Origin: Desulfobulbaceae bacterium | Lineage (GTDB): Bacteria > Desulfobacterota > Desulfobulbia > Desulfobulbales > Desulfobulbaceae | Reading direction: 5' to 3' | Length of the DNA: 36,873 nt | Assembly (NCBI GenBank): GCA_011391865.1 | Contig: JAABPV010000005.1 | Location: 26,324 to 63,196, forward strand | Shown: piece after piece, positions 25,389 through 34,537 of the stretch | Position numbering within the stretch: position 1 is the first letter of the stretch | Layout: every line of letters starts with the position of its first letter | Translations under genes and position numbers: made by a program | The notes under the pieces: model-generated | Told to the model about the DNA's origin: nothing | The model's database searches: none | The model's input: the letters and a program-made list of their open reading frames with translations, nothing else

Positions 25389-26228
25389 ATGGACACCTTC
25401 CTTCTTGACGAATTGCTGCGGGGCTTCCTCCGTGAAGACCTTGAACACGGCGACATCACCACTGAAGCCATCTTCTCCGGCGAGGAGACAGGTTCGGCTC
25501 TCTTTGTAGCGCGGGATCCTTTAGTTGCCGCCGGACTGGAGATTGTTGCTGCCCGCGTCTTCCGCCTGCTTGATGAGCAGATACGCTTTTTCCACATCAC
25601 ACCAGACGGCACTCGTGTTGCCCCCGGTGAAACATTGCTGACGGTCAGCGGGCCAGTGCGGAGCATCCTGCGTGGCGAGCGCGTAGCCCTCAATTTGACC
25701 CAACGGCTTTGCGGCATAGCCACATTGACAAGGCAGTACGTGGACACAGTGCAGGGCTGCAAGGCGGTCATTGCCGACACCCGCAAAACCACGCCCGGCC
25801 TTCGTCTGCTGGAGAAATACGCCGTGCGCTGCGGCGGCGGACGTAACCACCGCTACAGTCTCAGCGACGGCGTGCTGATTAAGGACAACCACATCGCCGC
25901 CTGCGGTTCCATCAGCGAGGCGGTGCGCCGGGCGCGGTCTGTCGTGCCGCACACCATCGCCATTGAGGTGGAGACCGACACGCTGGCGCAGGTGGAGGAA
26001 TGCCTATCCTGCGGCGTGCCGATCATCATGCTTGACAACATGGATGTGCCGACGCTGCGGCAGGCGGTGGAACTGATTGGCGGGCGAGCATTGATCGAAG
26101 CGTCGGGCGGGGTGAACCTGCGCACGGTGCGGGCCATTGCTGAAACCGGCGTGGATATTATATCCGTTGGCGCACTGACGCATTCAGCTCCGGCCTGCGA
26201 CATCGGGCTGGATTGGGCGGCGGGCTGA
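25389..26228 (+). CDS. nadC: Nicotinate-nucleotide pyrophosphorylase (carboxylating)
   Basis: Converts quinolinate and PRPP to nicotinate mononucleotide in NAD synthesis. 279 residues from ATG 25389 (MDTFLLDELLRGFLREDLEH, then GDITTEAIF). Conserved features: GERVALNLTQRLCGIATLT, IADTRKTTPGLRLLEKYAV, GGGRNHRYSLSDGVLIKDNH, IEVETDTLAQVEE, MLDNMDVPTLRQ and EASGGVNLRTVRAIAETGVD. The phosphate-binding and quinolinate-binding Arg and Lys residues sit in these blocks. The stop is directly adjacent to the recB stop (convergent, no gap). The 36-residue upstream frame is rejected. Confidence 0.95.
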   Translation: MDTFLLDELLRGFLREDLEHGDITTEAIFSGEETGSALFVARDPLVAAGLEIVAARVFRLLDEQIRFFHITPDGTRVAPGETLLTVSGPVRSILRGERVALNLTQRLCGIATLTRQYVDTVQGCKAVIADTRKTTPGLRLLEKYAVRCGGGRNHRYSLSDGVLIKDNHIAACGSISEAVRRARSVVPHTIAIEVETDTLAQVEECLSCGVPIIMLDNMDVPTLRQAVELIGGRALIEASGGVNLRTVRAIAETGVDIISVGALTHSAPACDIGLDWAAG

Positions 26229-29200
26229 TCACCTGTTTCTCCCGCAGCATTTGTCCAAGCCCTCAATCAGGGCCAGCGGTGGCTTGACCGCATACACACC
26301 TGCTCCGCCTGAGTCAGGCCGCATCCCGCGCAGAAAGAGATAAAAGGCTCCGCCGAAGTGCCGCTCGTAGCTGTAATCGCGGATTCGTCCGGCAAGAAAG
26401 CGGCGCAATGCCACAGTGTAGATTAGGTATTGCAGATCATAGCGGTGCTCCAGCATGGCGGCATCAAGCCGCTCCGGGCTATAGTCCTCCGTCCGGCTGC
26501 CGAGATAGTTTGATTTGTAATCGGCTAAGTAATATTTCCCCTGCCAGCAGAAGACCAGATCGATGAAGCCGGTCATCAGCCCGTTGAGGCTGCCGCCGCT
26601 TTCCGGCAGAGGCGGCACGCCGAACGCGGCCAGCGTCCGGTTGAATCGCTCCAGCCGCAGCTGCTCCAGCGGAAAGTGAAAGGCCATCTCGTTGACCCGC
26701 TCGCTGTCTTTGAGGCGGGAAAGAGAGAAAGATCCGTCCTGTTCGGCCAACGGCGTATGCAGGACATCCTCCAGCCAAGCACTGACCGCTGGCAGCCACT
26801 GGCCGCTGGCAAAGCCCGCCCGCTCCAGCCCAGCGCGGATGATCTCCTCGCGGCCCGCCGGATCGGTGAAGCTGATCTGCTCCAGAATGCCGTGCAGGCA
26901 GGTGCCTGCCGCCGCGCCTCTGGGGAAAGTGAAGGCGTTGCATTCCGCTGCTGCCGCTGACTGCGCTTCGGTCTGCACCGCGTCGTAATCCGGCTGCTCC
27001 GGGCTGCTCTCGCGCTGGCCCGCTGTGAGGCTGGAATAGCTGACAATGCGCCAGTCATTGTCGATTCTGCCGGTGAAGCGGGTCGGCTGGAGCGGCTGCT
27101 CCGGTGCCGCCGCAGGCCCCAGTTCAGGCGGAGCAGTCAATGCCTGCAACGGCCTGAGTGTGGCCACACGCCCCAGCCGTTGCATCGCCTCTTCGCCTGA
27201 CTGCTGGAGGAGATAGAAAAACGCGCTGTCGTCCATGCCGCTGACTCGGCCCCAGCAGAAGAAACAGGCGTGGGCGGATCTGGTCATCGCCACATAGAGC
27301 AGGCGAAGGTCTTCGGAGAGCCGCTCGCGCTCGGCCAAGGCAAGGTTTTCCTCGCTGCCGGTGCCGAGATCAAGGCAGAGCCGCTCCGGCTGCGCAGGCC
27401 GGTGGAAAGAGAACGGCTTGCCGCCATCGCAGGGGCGGCACGTCCACAGAAAGGGCAGGAAGACCAACGGATATTCCATGCCCTTGGCCTTGTGGATGGT
27501 GACGATCCGCACCAAGTTCTCGTCGCTTTCCAAGCGGAGCTGCTGGGCCTCAGACTGCCCTTCCGGCTGCCGCAGCTGGCTGCTGAACCAGCGCAGGAGC
27601 GCGTCCGGGCCATGCTGCTGGCGCGAGGCTTCCTGAATCAGCTCGGCAAGGTGGAGGTAGTTGGTCAACGACCGCTCGCCGGAGGGCGCACTGTGCAGCC
27701 GCCGCACCGTGCGCTGCTCGCTGAGAAGCTGCTGGAACATAGGCAAAAAGCCCTGTTCCAACCACGTCTTCCGGCTGCGGGCGAACATCTCCATCATCGC
27801 CTCCCGCGCCTGATCGTCCTCGCGCAGGCGGTCGATCTGCTCCGCTGTCCAGCCGAAAAGGCCGTCCGCGAGCACAGCGCGGGCCAAGGCCAGATCGCTG
27901 AGATCGCTGAGGCTGGTCAGCAGGCGGAGAAGCTGCTGCGCCTCCTTGGCGGCAAAGACGGAATCCTTGTCGCCGCAAACGCTGGCGATGCCTGCCGCGT
28001 TCAGCTCCTGACGGATCAGCTCGGCCTGCTCGTTGGTGCGCACCAGCACGGCGATGTCTCCAGCAGCGAGCGGAGTTTCACCCAGCCGGGCGCGGCCTGC
28101 CTGTCCGGCGGCTAAAAGCGCGGCGATTTCCCCGGCGCAGCGGCGGGCGGCTTGCTCCTCAGCCGCCGCCTTGGCCAGCGGCTTGTCGCTGGCTTCCAAG
28201 AGCAGACAGGTCAGAGGCGGCTGCGGCTGCCCGTCACAATGCAGGGCATGAACATCCTGCCGCCCGGCAGCCTGCACGCGGGGAAAATCAATCTCTTCTT
28301 TGGCAAAGCCGAACGGCGCGTCCACAGCAAAGAGCGCGTTCACCGCCTCGACCATCGCTGTGCTGGAGCGGTGATTGACGGCCATGGTCAGGCGGTTCTG
28401 CGGCTTGGTGTCGCGCCGTGCTTGCAGATAGGTGAAGATTTCCGCGCCCCGGAAGCTGTAGATGGCCTGCTTGGGATCGCCGATCAGGAACAGCCCGGCT
28501 GTCCCGGCCTGCGCCGCCGCGTGGATGGTCTTGAAGATGCGGTATTGCAGCGGGTCGGTGTCCTGAAATTCATCCACCAGTATGGCTGGAAAACGCCGGG
28601 CGATGCTCCGGGCAAGAACGCCGCCCTCAGCTGCCCGCAGGCCCTTGTCTAACCAGCTTTGCAGGTCATCGAAACTGAGCTGATTCTGCTCCTGCTTGCG
28701 CCGGGCCAGCTCGTCGCGCAGGAAACGCCGCGCATCCAGCAGCAGGGCCGCGCTCCGGCTGCGCATCAGGCTTTCTTGCTGCGATAAGAAGTTCTCGAAG
28801 AAGTCGAAGAAGGGCTGATCCGGCGGCGGCTCCTTGCTTTTCTTCAGCAGCGAGCTTTCTATCTTGCTGCGGGTGAGCAGCTTCAGCTCCTCCGGCGGCA
28901 GCAGGGGCAGCGTCCCTGTTTCGGCAAAGCGGTCGAGCAGGGCCAAAGCCGTGTCCAGCCGCTCCGGGATGTAGCCGTCTTTCTTGTTCTGCGAGAGCTT
29001 CTTGCTTTCCCGCAGCAGACTGGCGACTGCGTCGGCGCAGGATTGCCATTGCCGCCGCGCCTCTTCAGCCAGCCGCGCCTGCGCCGCTGTCTGCTGAGTC
29101 AGTTTATCAGGCTGAATATCGGGCAGGCAGTCCACATCCTCACGCTCCAAATGCCCGCCCAGCGCGGCCAGCAGTCCTTCCGGCGAACGCCACTGCGTCA

Positions 29201-29714
29201 AGGCCCAAGCGGCCTCCTCCGGCGGAGCAGGATACAAACGCTGCCGCCAGAACTCCTCGATAATCCGCAGGCGCAGCAGCCACTCGCTGTCGGTCAGCTC
29301 CATCTCAAAGGGCGCGCCTGACTCAAAGGCGTGCTCTTGCAGCATTCGGTGGCAGAAGCTATGGATGGTGTAGATGGCCGACTCGTCCATCCGCGCCAGC
29401 GCATCGCGGAGCAGCACAGCGGCCTTCTCTGCATCGCCAGCCTGAGCCAGCAGCGCAGCCAAGTTTTGGTCATCCGCCGCGCCGCGTTCCAGCGCGTCGA
29501 GGCCGTCGCGGATGCGCTGGCGGATGCGGCCCCGCAGCTCCTCAGCCGCCGCCTTGGTGAAGGTGACGACAAGGATTTCGTCCACGGCCAGTTCCTGTTC
29601 CAGCAGCAGGCGGAGGAAGAGCTGGGCGATGGTGTAGGTCTTGCCCGTGCCTGCGCTGGCTTCAATCAGGATTTGGCCGCGCAGGGGGAGAGTGAGGGGA
29701 TTGAGGGCGAGCAT
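26229..29714 (-). CDS. recB: RecB-like UvrD helicase/nuclease (exodeoxyribonuclease V beta)
   Basis: Helicase-nuclease subunit for double-strand-break repair. 1161 residues from ATG 29714 (MLALNPLTLPLRGQILIEAS), the family-like start; an ATG at 29741 is possible. SF1 motifs: Walker A EASAGTGKT, ILVVTFTKAAAEELR, PAILVDEFQDTDPLQYRIF, GLFLIGDPKQAIYSFRGAEI, VTIHKAKGMEYPLVFLPFLW and LRLLYVAMTRSAHACFFCWG. C-terminal RecB nuclease: GLMTGFIDLVFCWQGKYYL with ADYKSNYLG (the Asp and DYK residues). The full domain set supports RecB rather than AddA. No recC or recD is next to it; a toxin-antitoxin pair lies immediately upstream. Confidence 0.93.
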   Translation of the reverse strand: MLALNPLTLPLRGQILIEASAGTGKTYTIAQLFLRLLLEQELAVDEILVVTFTKAAAEELRGRIRQRIRDGLDALERGAADDQNLAALLAQAGDAEKAAVLLRDALARMDESAIYTIHSFCHRMLQEHAFESGAPFEMELTDSEWLLRLRIIEEFWRQRLYPAPPEEAAWALTQWRSPEGLLAALGGHLEREDVDCLPDIQPDKLTQQTAAQARLAEEARRQWQSCADAVASLLRESKKLSQNKKDGYIPERLDTALALLDRFAETGTLPLLPPEELKLLTRSKIESSLLKKSKEPPPDQPFFDFFENFLSQQESLMRSRSAALLLDARRFLRDELARRKQEQNQLSFDDLQSWLDKGLRAAEGGVLARSIARRFPAILVDEFQDTDPLQYRIFKTIHAAAQAGTAGLFLIGDPKQAIYSFRGAEIFTYLQARRDTKPQNRLTMAVNHRSSTAMVEAVNALFAVDAPFGFAKEEIDFPRVQAAGRQDVHALHCDGQPQPPLTCLLLEASDKPLAKAAAEEQAARRCAGEIAALLAAGQAGRARLGETPLAAGDIAVLVRTNEQAELIRQELNAAGIASVCGDKDSVFAAKEAQQLLRLLTSLSDLSDLALARAVLADGLFGWTAEQIDRLREDDQAREAMMEMFARSRKTWLEQGFLPMFQQLLSEQRTVRRLHSAPSGERSLTNYLHLAELIQEASRQQHGPDALLRWFSSQLRQPEGQSEAQQLRLESDENLVRIVTIHKAKGMEYPLVFLPFLWTCRPCDGGKPFSFHRPAQPERLCLDLGTGSEENLALAERERLSEDLRLLYVAMTRSAHACFFCWGRVSGMDDSAFFYLLQQSGEEAMQRLGRVATLRPLQALTAPPELGPAAAPEQPLQPTRFTGRIDNDWRIVSYSSLTAGQRESSPEQPDYDAVQTEAQSAAAAECNAFTFPRGAAAGTCLHGILEQISFTDPAGREEIIRAGLERAGFASGQWLPAVSAWLEDVLHTPLAEQDGSFSLSRLKDSERVNEMAFHFPLEQLRLERFNRTLAAFGVPPLPESGGSLNGLMTGFIDLVFCWQGKYYLADYKSNYLGSRTEDYSPERLDAAMLEHRYDLQYLIYTVALRRFLAGRIRDYSYERHFGGAFYLFLRGMRPDSGGAGVYAVKPPLALIEGLDKCCGRNR

Positions 29715-29724
29715 GGAGAAACTG

Positions 29725-30051
29725 TTATGCCCGTTCGCCATACATTTCGGTGATCAGCTGGCGGAGCTGCAAGGCATCAGCTGCCGACAACTGGTCAATC
29801 TTCTGCTTGAGGCGGCTTTTGCTGATCGTCCGTATCTGATCAACAGCGATCTCTGCCGCTCGGCCAGCGCACTGAATTTGCAGGCGGGTGCGCCATGCCG
29901 GATGCAGCTTTGAGGTCAGCGGGCAGACCACCACCGTTTCCAGATGCTTGTTCATACCGTCTTGGCTGACGATCACCACCGGACGAATCTTGCAAATCTC
30001 GCTGCCAATGGTCGGGTTGAGGTCTGCGCAGTAAATCTCGTACCGTCTCAT
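29725..30051 (-). CDS. MazF/PemK-type toxin endoribonuclease
   Basis: 108 residues. Recognised by RRYEIYCADLNPTIGSEICK with RPVVIVSQDGMNK, VVVCPLTSKLHP and the closing AVDQIRTISKSRLKQKID, all core MazF/PemK positions, including the RPVVIVS substrate strand and the TS motif. MazF-type toxins cut single-stranded RNA at short sequences. The start follows the antitoxin stop by 2 nt, the normal antitoxin-then-toxin order. The 3' end runs to 10 nt before the recB start (it would overlap an alternative recB ATG). Confidence 0.92.
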   Translation of the reverse strand: MRRYEIYCADLNPTIGSEICKIRPVVIVSQDGMNKHLETVVVCPLTSKLHPAWRTRLQIQCAGRAAEIAVDQIRTISKSRLKQKIDQLSAADALQLRQLITEMYGERA

Positions 30052-30053
30052 GT

Positions 30054-30320
30054 TCAGCCGTTCTCTTCAAGCCCGTCTGCGGAGAGCGCGTCAAAGTCGC
30101 TCCAATCTTCCTGCTCCTTGGCCATCTCTTTATAAGTGTTCTCCCAAGACAGCTTGTTCTCCTCCTGCTTCCTTCGCAGCAGGAGGCCAGCGGCAGTTTC
30201 TTCCAAGATGAGCGAGTCCGTGAAGCCGTACCGCTGCAAGATGGATTTCGGCAGGCGGATGCCTTGGGAATTGCCGATGGGCACAATGCTGATCTGTCGG
30301 GGTTTGGTTCGCTTTTCCAT
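30054..30320 (-). CDS. MazE/AbrB-type antitoxin
   Basis: 88 residues from ATG 30320 (MEKRTKPRQISIVPIGNSQG), with a GTG 9 nt upstream as an alternative. The N-terminal swapped-hairpin DNA-binding domain has IGNSQGIRLPKSILQRYGF, VSSKM-like strand pairs (SLILEETAAGLLLRRKQ) and an acidic C-terminal tail (EQEDWSDFDALSADGLEE) that would mask the toxin. It forms the first gene of the pair and probably autoregulates the operon. A 504-nt spacer without genes precedes it, most of it a repeat array. Confidence 0.88.
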   Translation of the reverse strand: MEKRTKPRQISIVPIGNSQGIRLPKSILQRYGFTDSLILEETAAGLLLRRKQEENKLSWENTYKEMAKEQEDWSDFDALSADGLEENG

Positions 30321-30833
30321 GAGGGTCACATCCGATTAGCCACTTGATCTAAAAGCTGCCAGATATTTTTCCGCAGAGCGGATGCTGTGATTGCCATCTG
30401 TGCATTCTCCGAAGTTATGCGCATCCGTCACGAATGCGAATCAGGTGTGAACGAGCTGCCGCTTTCATGGTGCCGCCGCATCGTAGAGAGGAGCGCGTTT
30501 TCTGTCAACAGGAAAGAAGCGGCAACCTGTTCCGGTTTGGCAGCAATCGTTTGCTGCTCGGCAACAAAAGGTTGTTGTCTAACAACGGAAGGTTTTTGCC
30601 GAGCAACAACCTTCTCTTGCTCGGCAGCAGAAGGTTGTCAGTCGGCTGCAAAGGTCTGCGGCTTGACAAGAGAAGGTTTCTGCCAAGCAACAACCTTTTG
30701 TTGTTTGGCAGAAGAAGGTTGTTAGTTGGCTGCAAACGTCTGCTGTTTCGCAGAAGAAGGTTTTTGCCAAGCAACAGCCTTCTTCTGCCGGGCGGCAAAG
30801 AAGCTGCGCGGGGCAAAAAACAAAAAGGCCAAA
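30321..30833. other. Gene-free spacer with a repeat array
   Basis: Between the caspase stop (30834) and the antitoxin start. 30519-30811 is array D. The rest (30321-30518) shows no coding signal; no good promoter for the antitoxin was identified. Frames of up to 138 codons across the array are products of its 21-nt period. Confidence 0.7.
30519..30811. repeat. Palindromic repeat array D (exact 21-nt period)
   Basis: Thirteen full 21-nt units in strict register from 30519 to 30791, plus a degenerate 14th. Clear palindromes are GCAGCAATCGTTTGCTGC (30540), CAACAAAAGGTTGTTG (30562) and GCAACAACCTTTTGTTG (30687). Units at 30624-30707 and 30708-30791 align as two copies of an 84-nt, four-unit higher-order repeat, and 30540-30623 is a more diverged third. 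Because 21 is a multiple of 3, all six frames give heptad-repeat peptides, so no protein is called. Confidence 0.85.
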
Positions 30834-32321
30834 TCACTGTCCGCCGCGCACCAGACGTACCGCGTAGGTGCTGCTGCGGTTGCAGATGCGGGAATGGCCA
30901 TAGAGGAAACTGACGTACCACGCGCCGTCAGCATACGGCGACCCGGACCAATACACCGTGGCCTTTGTATTCGCAAAAGCCTGCTGGTTGATCGTCGGTC
31001 GTTCTGACCAATCGTTGCATCTGCCGCTATTTTTGTCTTTCATCCCCTTGCTGCACTGCACCAAGGTTTTCAGCTCATCAATGGTTGACAGTCGCCAGTC
31101 AGAGTAGCCTGCGTATTCAGCATTCTTGAAACGCTTCACCGCATCATCCCATGTATATGTTTCCGTCTTGCCCTCTTTGCAGTTCACGCCGGACAAACCT
31201 TCTGAACAGCGTTTCCACATCAATTTGCTTACGGTGTCGGTGATTGTGCCATTGCCATGATCAATATATTGCCCGATAGTTTTACTTTCCGGCTGATCGG
31301 CGTTACCAGACTCTAATTTTTTTATTACCTCTTCTACTACCTCTTTTGGTATCGCCACTTCCTCTACTACTACCTTTTCTGGTATCTTTCCTTTTTCTAC
31401 TACCGTTTTCCCTTCCATTGTTATCGGTTGCAAATTTTTGTCACCGTCGCTGCGTTGCAGAAAACTCAAATCCGTTCCTCGCTCTGGCTGCTTCTGCAAT
31501 TCAGTTTCGTGCAGTTCCTTTGGCACCAAGAGAAAATCCCCCATTTCATGCCCACTCTTGCGAATATCGCTGTACTGCGGAGTTTGGTCCGCATTCAATG
31601 CGACGGGCCGCTTGATCTTGTCATATAAACCATCGCCGTCCAGAATTTTCTGATTTTCACGCAGCGCATCTAAAAATGCTTTAGCAAAAACCGAATGCCC
31701 GCTCCCGCCGCCGTCGGCGACAGGCTCCTCCCCGCCCGAAGTCATGGCGGTGCGGGAACGTTTCTGATACATCCGCCGCAGCCATTCATCTTGCTCCATG
31801 CCGGAAGCGAGCTTTGCCCCGGAATCTCGCGTCAGCAGGCTACCGGAATAACAGGAGTCCGCAACGATCAAGACATGCCGGGCTTGGATAACTTTCAGCA
31901 TGTCTGTGATTCGAGAAGTCGGAACCCAATCCACATCATTGTCCCTTGCCGCATTCACCGGCTGCCAGTAATCAACACCGCTCTGCTTGTCAAGAAAGCC
32001 ATGTCCGGCGTAGTAAATAAGCAAGCTGTCATCTTCCTTGGTCATAGTTTTGCGGAGATTGGAGACGGCTGTCAAGATATGCTTATCGGTTGCATCCAGC
32101 AGTAGCTCAACCGTGAATCCATACTGTTTCTCCAGCACCTCAGCCACTGCCTTCGCATCAGCTATCGGTGTTTCCAGCGGTTTAATATTTGTGTAATTCT
32201 GATTGCCGATCACCAAAGCATGAAAACGGCCAAAGCCGGAAGCTGCCTGCGTCTGCGCCGCCGCAGCAGGCAGCACGGCCAGCGCAATCAGCAGCAGCAA
32301 ACATCTTTCGCGCCGTTTCAT
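30834..32321 (-). CDS. Secreted caspase-like protease fused to a DUF1566 domain with a DGR-like variable region
   Basis: 495 residues. Signal peptide MKRRERCLLLLIALAVLPAA, then a peptidase C14 caspase domain at about 32-270 (HALVIGNQNYTNIKPLETPI) with the catalytic dyad His107 in YYAGHG and Cys157 in VADSCYSG. A charged Val/Glu/Lys linker (about 300-337) leads to a DUF1566 C-type-lectin-like domain at about 350-495 (DHGNGTITDTVSKLMWKRCS, YAGYSDWRLSTIDELKTLV). The final 30 residues, after SGSPYADGAW, alternate fixed and apparently variable positions and end AVRLVRGGQ. A protease triggered by ligand binding to the lectin domain is plausible. Its start overlaps the upstream membrane-protein gene by 4 nt. 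Confidence 0.9.
   Translation of the reverse strand: MKRRERCLLLLIALAVLPAAAAQTQAASGFGRFHALVIGNQNYTNIKPLETPIADAKAVAEVLEKQYGFTVELLLDATDKHILTAVSNLRKTMTKEDDSLLIYYAGHGFLDKQSGVDYWQPVNAARDNDVDWVPTSRITDMLKVIQARHVLIVADSCYSGSLLTRDSGAKLASGMEQDEWLRRMYQKRSRTAMTSGGEEPVADGGGSGHSVFAKAFLDALRENQKILDGDGLYDKIKRPVALNADQTPQYSDIRKSGHEMGDFLLVPKELHETELQKQPERGTDLSFLQRSDGDKNLQPITMEGKTVVEKGKIPEKVVVEEVAIPKEVVEEVIKKLESGNADQPESKTIGQYIDHGNGTITDTVSKLMWKRCSEGLSGVNCKEGKTETYTWDDAVKRFKNAEYAGYSDWRLSTIDELKTLVQCSKGMKDKNSGRCNDWSERPTINQQAFANTKATVYWSGSPYADGAWYVSFLYGHSRICNRSSTYAVRLVRGGQ
30846..30950 (-). other. Candidate DGR variable region
   Basis: Codons for residues 458-492 of the caspase/DUF1566 protein. The core (30917-30864) has variable-type codons TAC, AGT, CTC, TAT, CAT, TCC, CGC, ATC, TGC, AAC, AGC, AGC and ACC, each ending in C or T as expected from AAC/AAT template codons, set between GTC, TTC, GGC and CGC codons and followed by TACGCGGTACGTCTGGTG. 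No template repeat or reverse transcriptase is in the window. Inference from sequence pattern. Confidence 0.65.
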
Positions 32322-32980
32322 TTTCCTTGCCTCCGCAACGAGTCAGCCGCCTGTTCGGTCTTCAATGCCTCGTCCTCATCGCCATTCACCCGCAGCAGTT
32401 CGGCCAGCAGGGTCAGATGATCGGCTTTATTTTCCGCTTTGCCGTATAAAGCAGCCAACCTTGCCAGCGAAAGAGCTTCGCCGACACGCTTTTCCTTCTG
32501 CCATACTGTGGCTATCCTGCTTAAAGGAAGAGCTGCCTCGGACAAGCTGGTTTCCGGTTTCAGTTTATCCCATTCTTGGCGTATATCCAAAGAGTCATTT
32601 TCACAGTCAGCGCCAAGGCATCCATCAATGCGCATATTTTTTTCTGTTGTGCTGCGCAGCACAACAGATGCCTGCTTTTCATTGTGCCCAGTTGTTTCAG
32701 TGACATCTTTTTGATTCAACTGCGGCTCGCCCTTCCACAGCATAATGCCAATAATCATCGTGCCAAACAGGGCGAAATAGGTTCCCGGTAGCAAGTTGGT
32801 GAAGGTCAGCTTCACGCCGCCTGCTTCCGCACTGGCGGAGCCGCTGCCGTCCGCAGCCTTGCCTTTGCTCCCGGCAGTGCTGAACAGGCGAAAGCCAAGC
32901 CAGATAGACAAGGCCCCAACCGCCAGCACAGTCAGGCGGTACAGGGCGGCGTAAATGAGAAATAAAGTGGAATTGTCCAT
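32318..32980 (-). CDS. Membrane protein of the caspase operon
   Basis: 220 residues with an AGAGGA ribosome site. Two membrane helices: about 5-32 (FLIYAALYRLTVLAVGALSI, WLGFRLF) and about 58-82 (FALFGTMIIGIMLWKGEP), joined by a low-complexity Gly/Ala/Ser loop. The C-terminal half is helical (LPLSRIATVWQKEKRVGEAL, ALYGKAENKADHLTLLAELL, EDEALKTEQAADSLRR), TPR-like in look. No known family; the stop overlaps the start of the caspase gene by 4 nt (ATGA), so the two are probably made in a fixed ratio. It may anchor or control the exported protease. Confidence 0.75.
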   Translation of the reverse strand: MDNSTLFLIYAALYRLTVLAVGALSIWLGFRLFSTAGSKGKAADGSGSASAEAGGVKLTFTNLLPGTYFALFGTMIIGIMLWKGEPQLNQKDVTETTGHNEKQASVVLRSTTEKNMRIDGCLGADCENDSLDIRQEWDKLKPETSLSEAALPLSRIATVWQKEKRVGEALSLARLAALYGKAENKADHLTLLAELLRVNGDEDEALKTEQAADSLRRQGK

Positions 32981-33006
32981 AATTGCTTCCTCTCGAAAGT
33001 GCCCGG

Positions 33007-33096
33007 TTAAGCGCGGTGCTGCAACAGCCAGGCGGTCAATGTCTGAAGATCTTCAGCCGCCATCCGGCTGTCATGCAAAGAAAGGGTCGCGTCCAT
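33007..33096 (-). CDS. 29-residue ORF at the head of the caspase operon
   Basis: ATG 33096 has an AGGAGC ribosome site, and the frame MDATLSLHDSRMAAEDLQTL, continuing TAWLLQHRA, stops 26 nt before the membrane-protein start. The strand-then-helix pattern resembles the N-terminus of EACC1-type effector-associated proteins that accompany caspase-type conflict systems, but it is only a fragment in length. It may be a truncated component, a leader peptide or chance. No other assignment is possible. Confidence 0.35.
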   Translation of the reverse strand: MDATLSLHDSRMAAEDLQTLTAWLLQHRA

Positions 33097-33213
33097 GCTC
33101 TGCTCCTGTTAGGATACGTTCAGACAGATTCATCCTCTGAACATACCATCAAAATGAAGCGGCGCTCAAGGGATTTGTGCAGCGTGTTCTATGCCCGCGC
33201 CGCTGCAAAATCC

Positions 33214-33242
33214 TTGACAGAAATTCCCCTGCTGTCTAATCT
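33214..33242 (+). promoter_or_regulatory. Possible promoter of argG
   Basis: TTGACA at 33214-33219 is consensus. The -10 box is uncertain: TCTAAT (33235) with a 15-nt spacer or TAATCT (33237) with 17. A start near 33249 would give a 90-nt leader before argG. Confidence 0.3.
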
Positions 33243-33338
33243 GCTTGACAAACTGCGCAGTCATCGAGCTTTTCTGCGCGTCATCGTGCCGCCCGCCATA
33301 TTCCGGCGGCGCGGATTGAACTGACAAAACAAGAAATC

Positions 33339-34535
<1,197 letters not shown>

Positions 34536-34537
34536 CG

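Noticed and set aside
30387-30921. Long open frames on both strands with seven-residue repeats across array D
   Set aside because: A 21-nt period is a multiple of three, so open heptad-repeat frames arise on both strands by construction. No ribosome site or coding character supports a protein.
32983-33324. 113-codon plus-strand frame ahead of argG
   Set aside because: Lies antisense to the small ORF and in the promoter region; no ribosome site and no coding-like composition.
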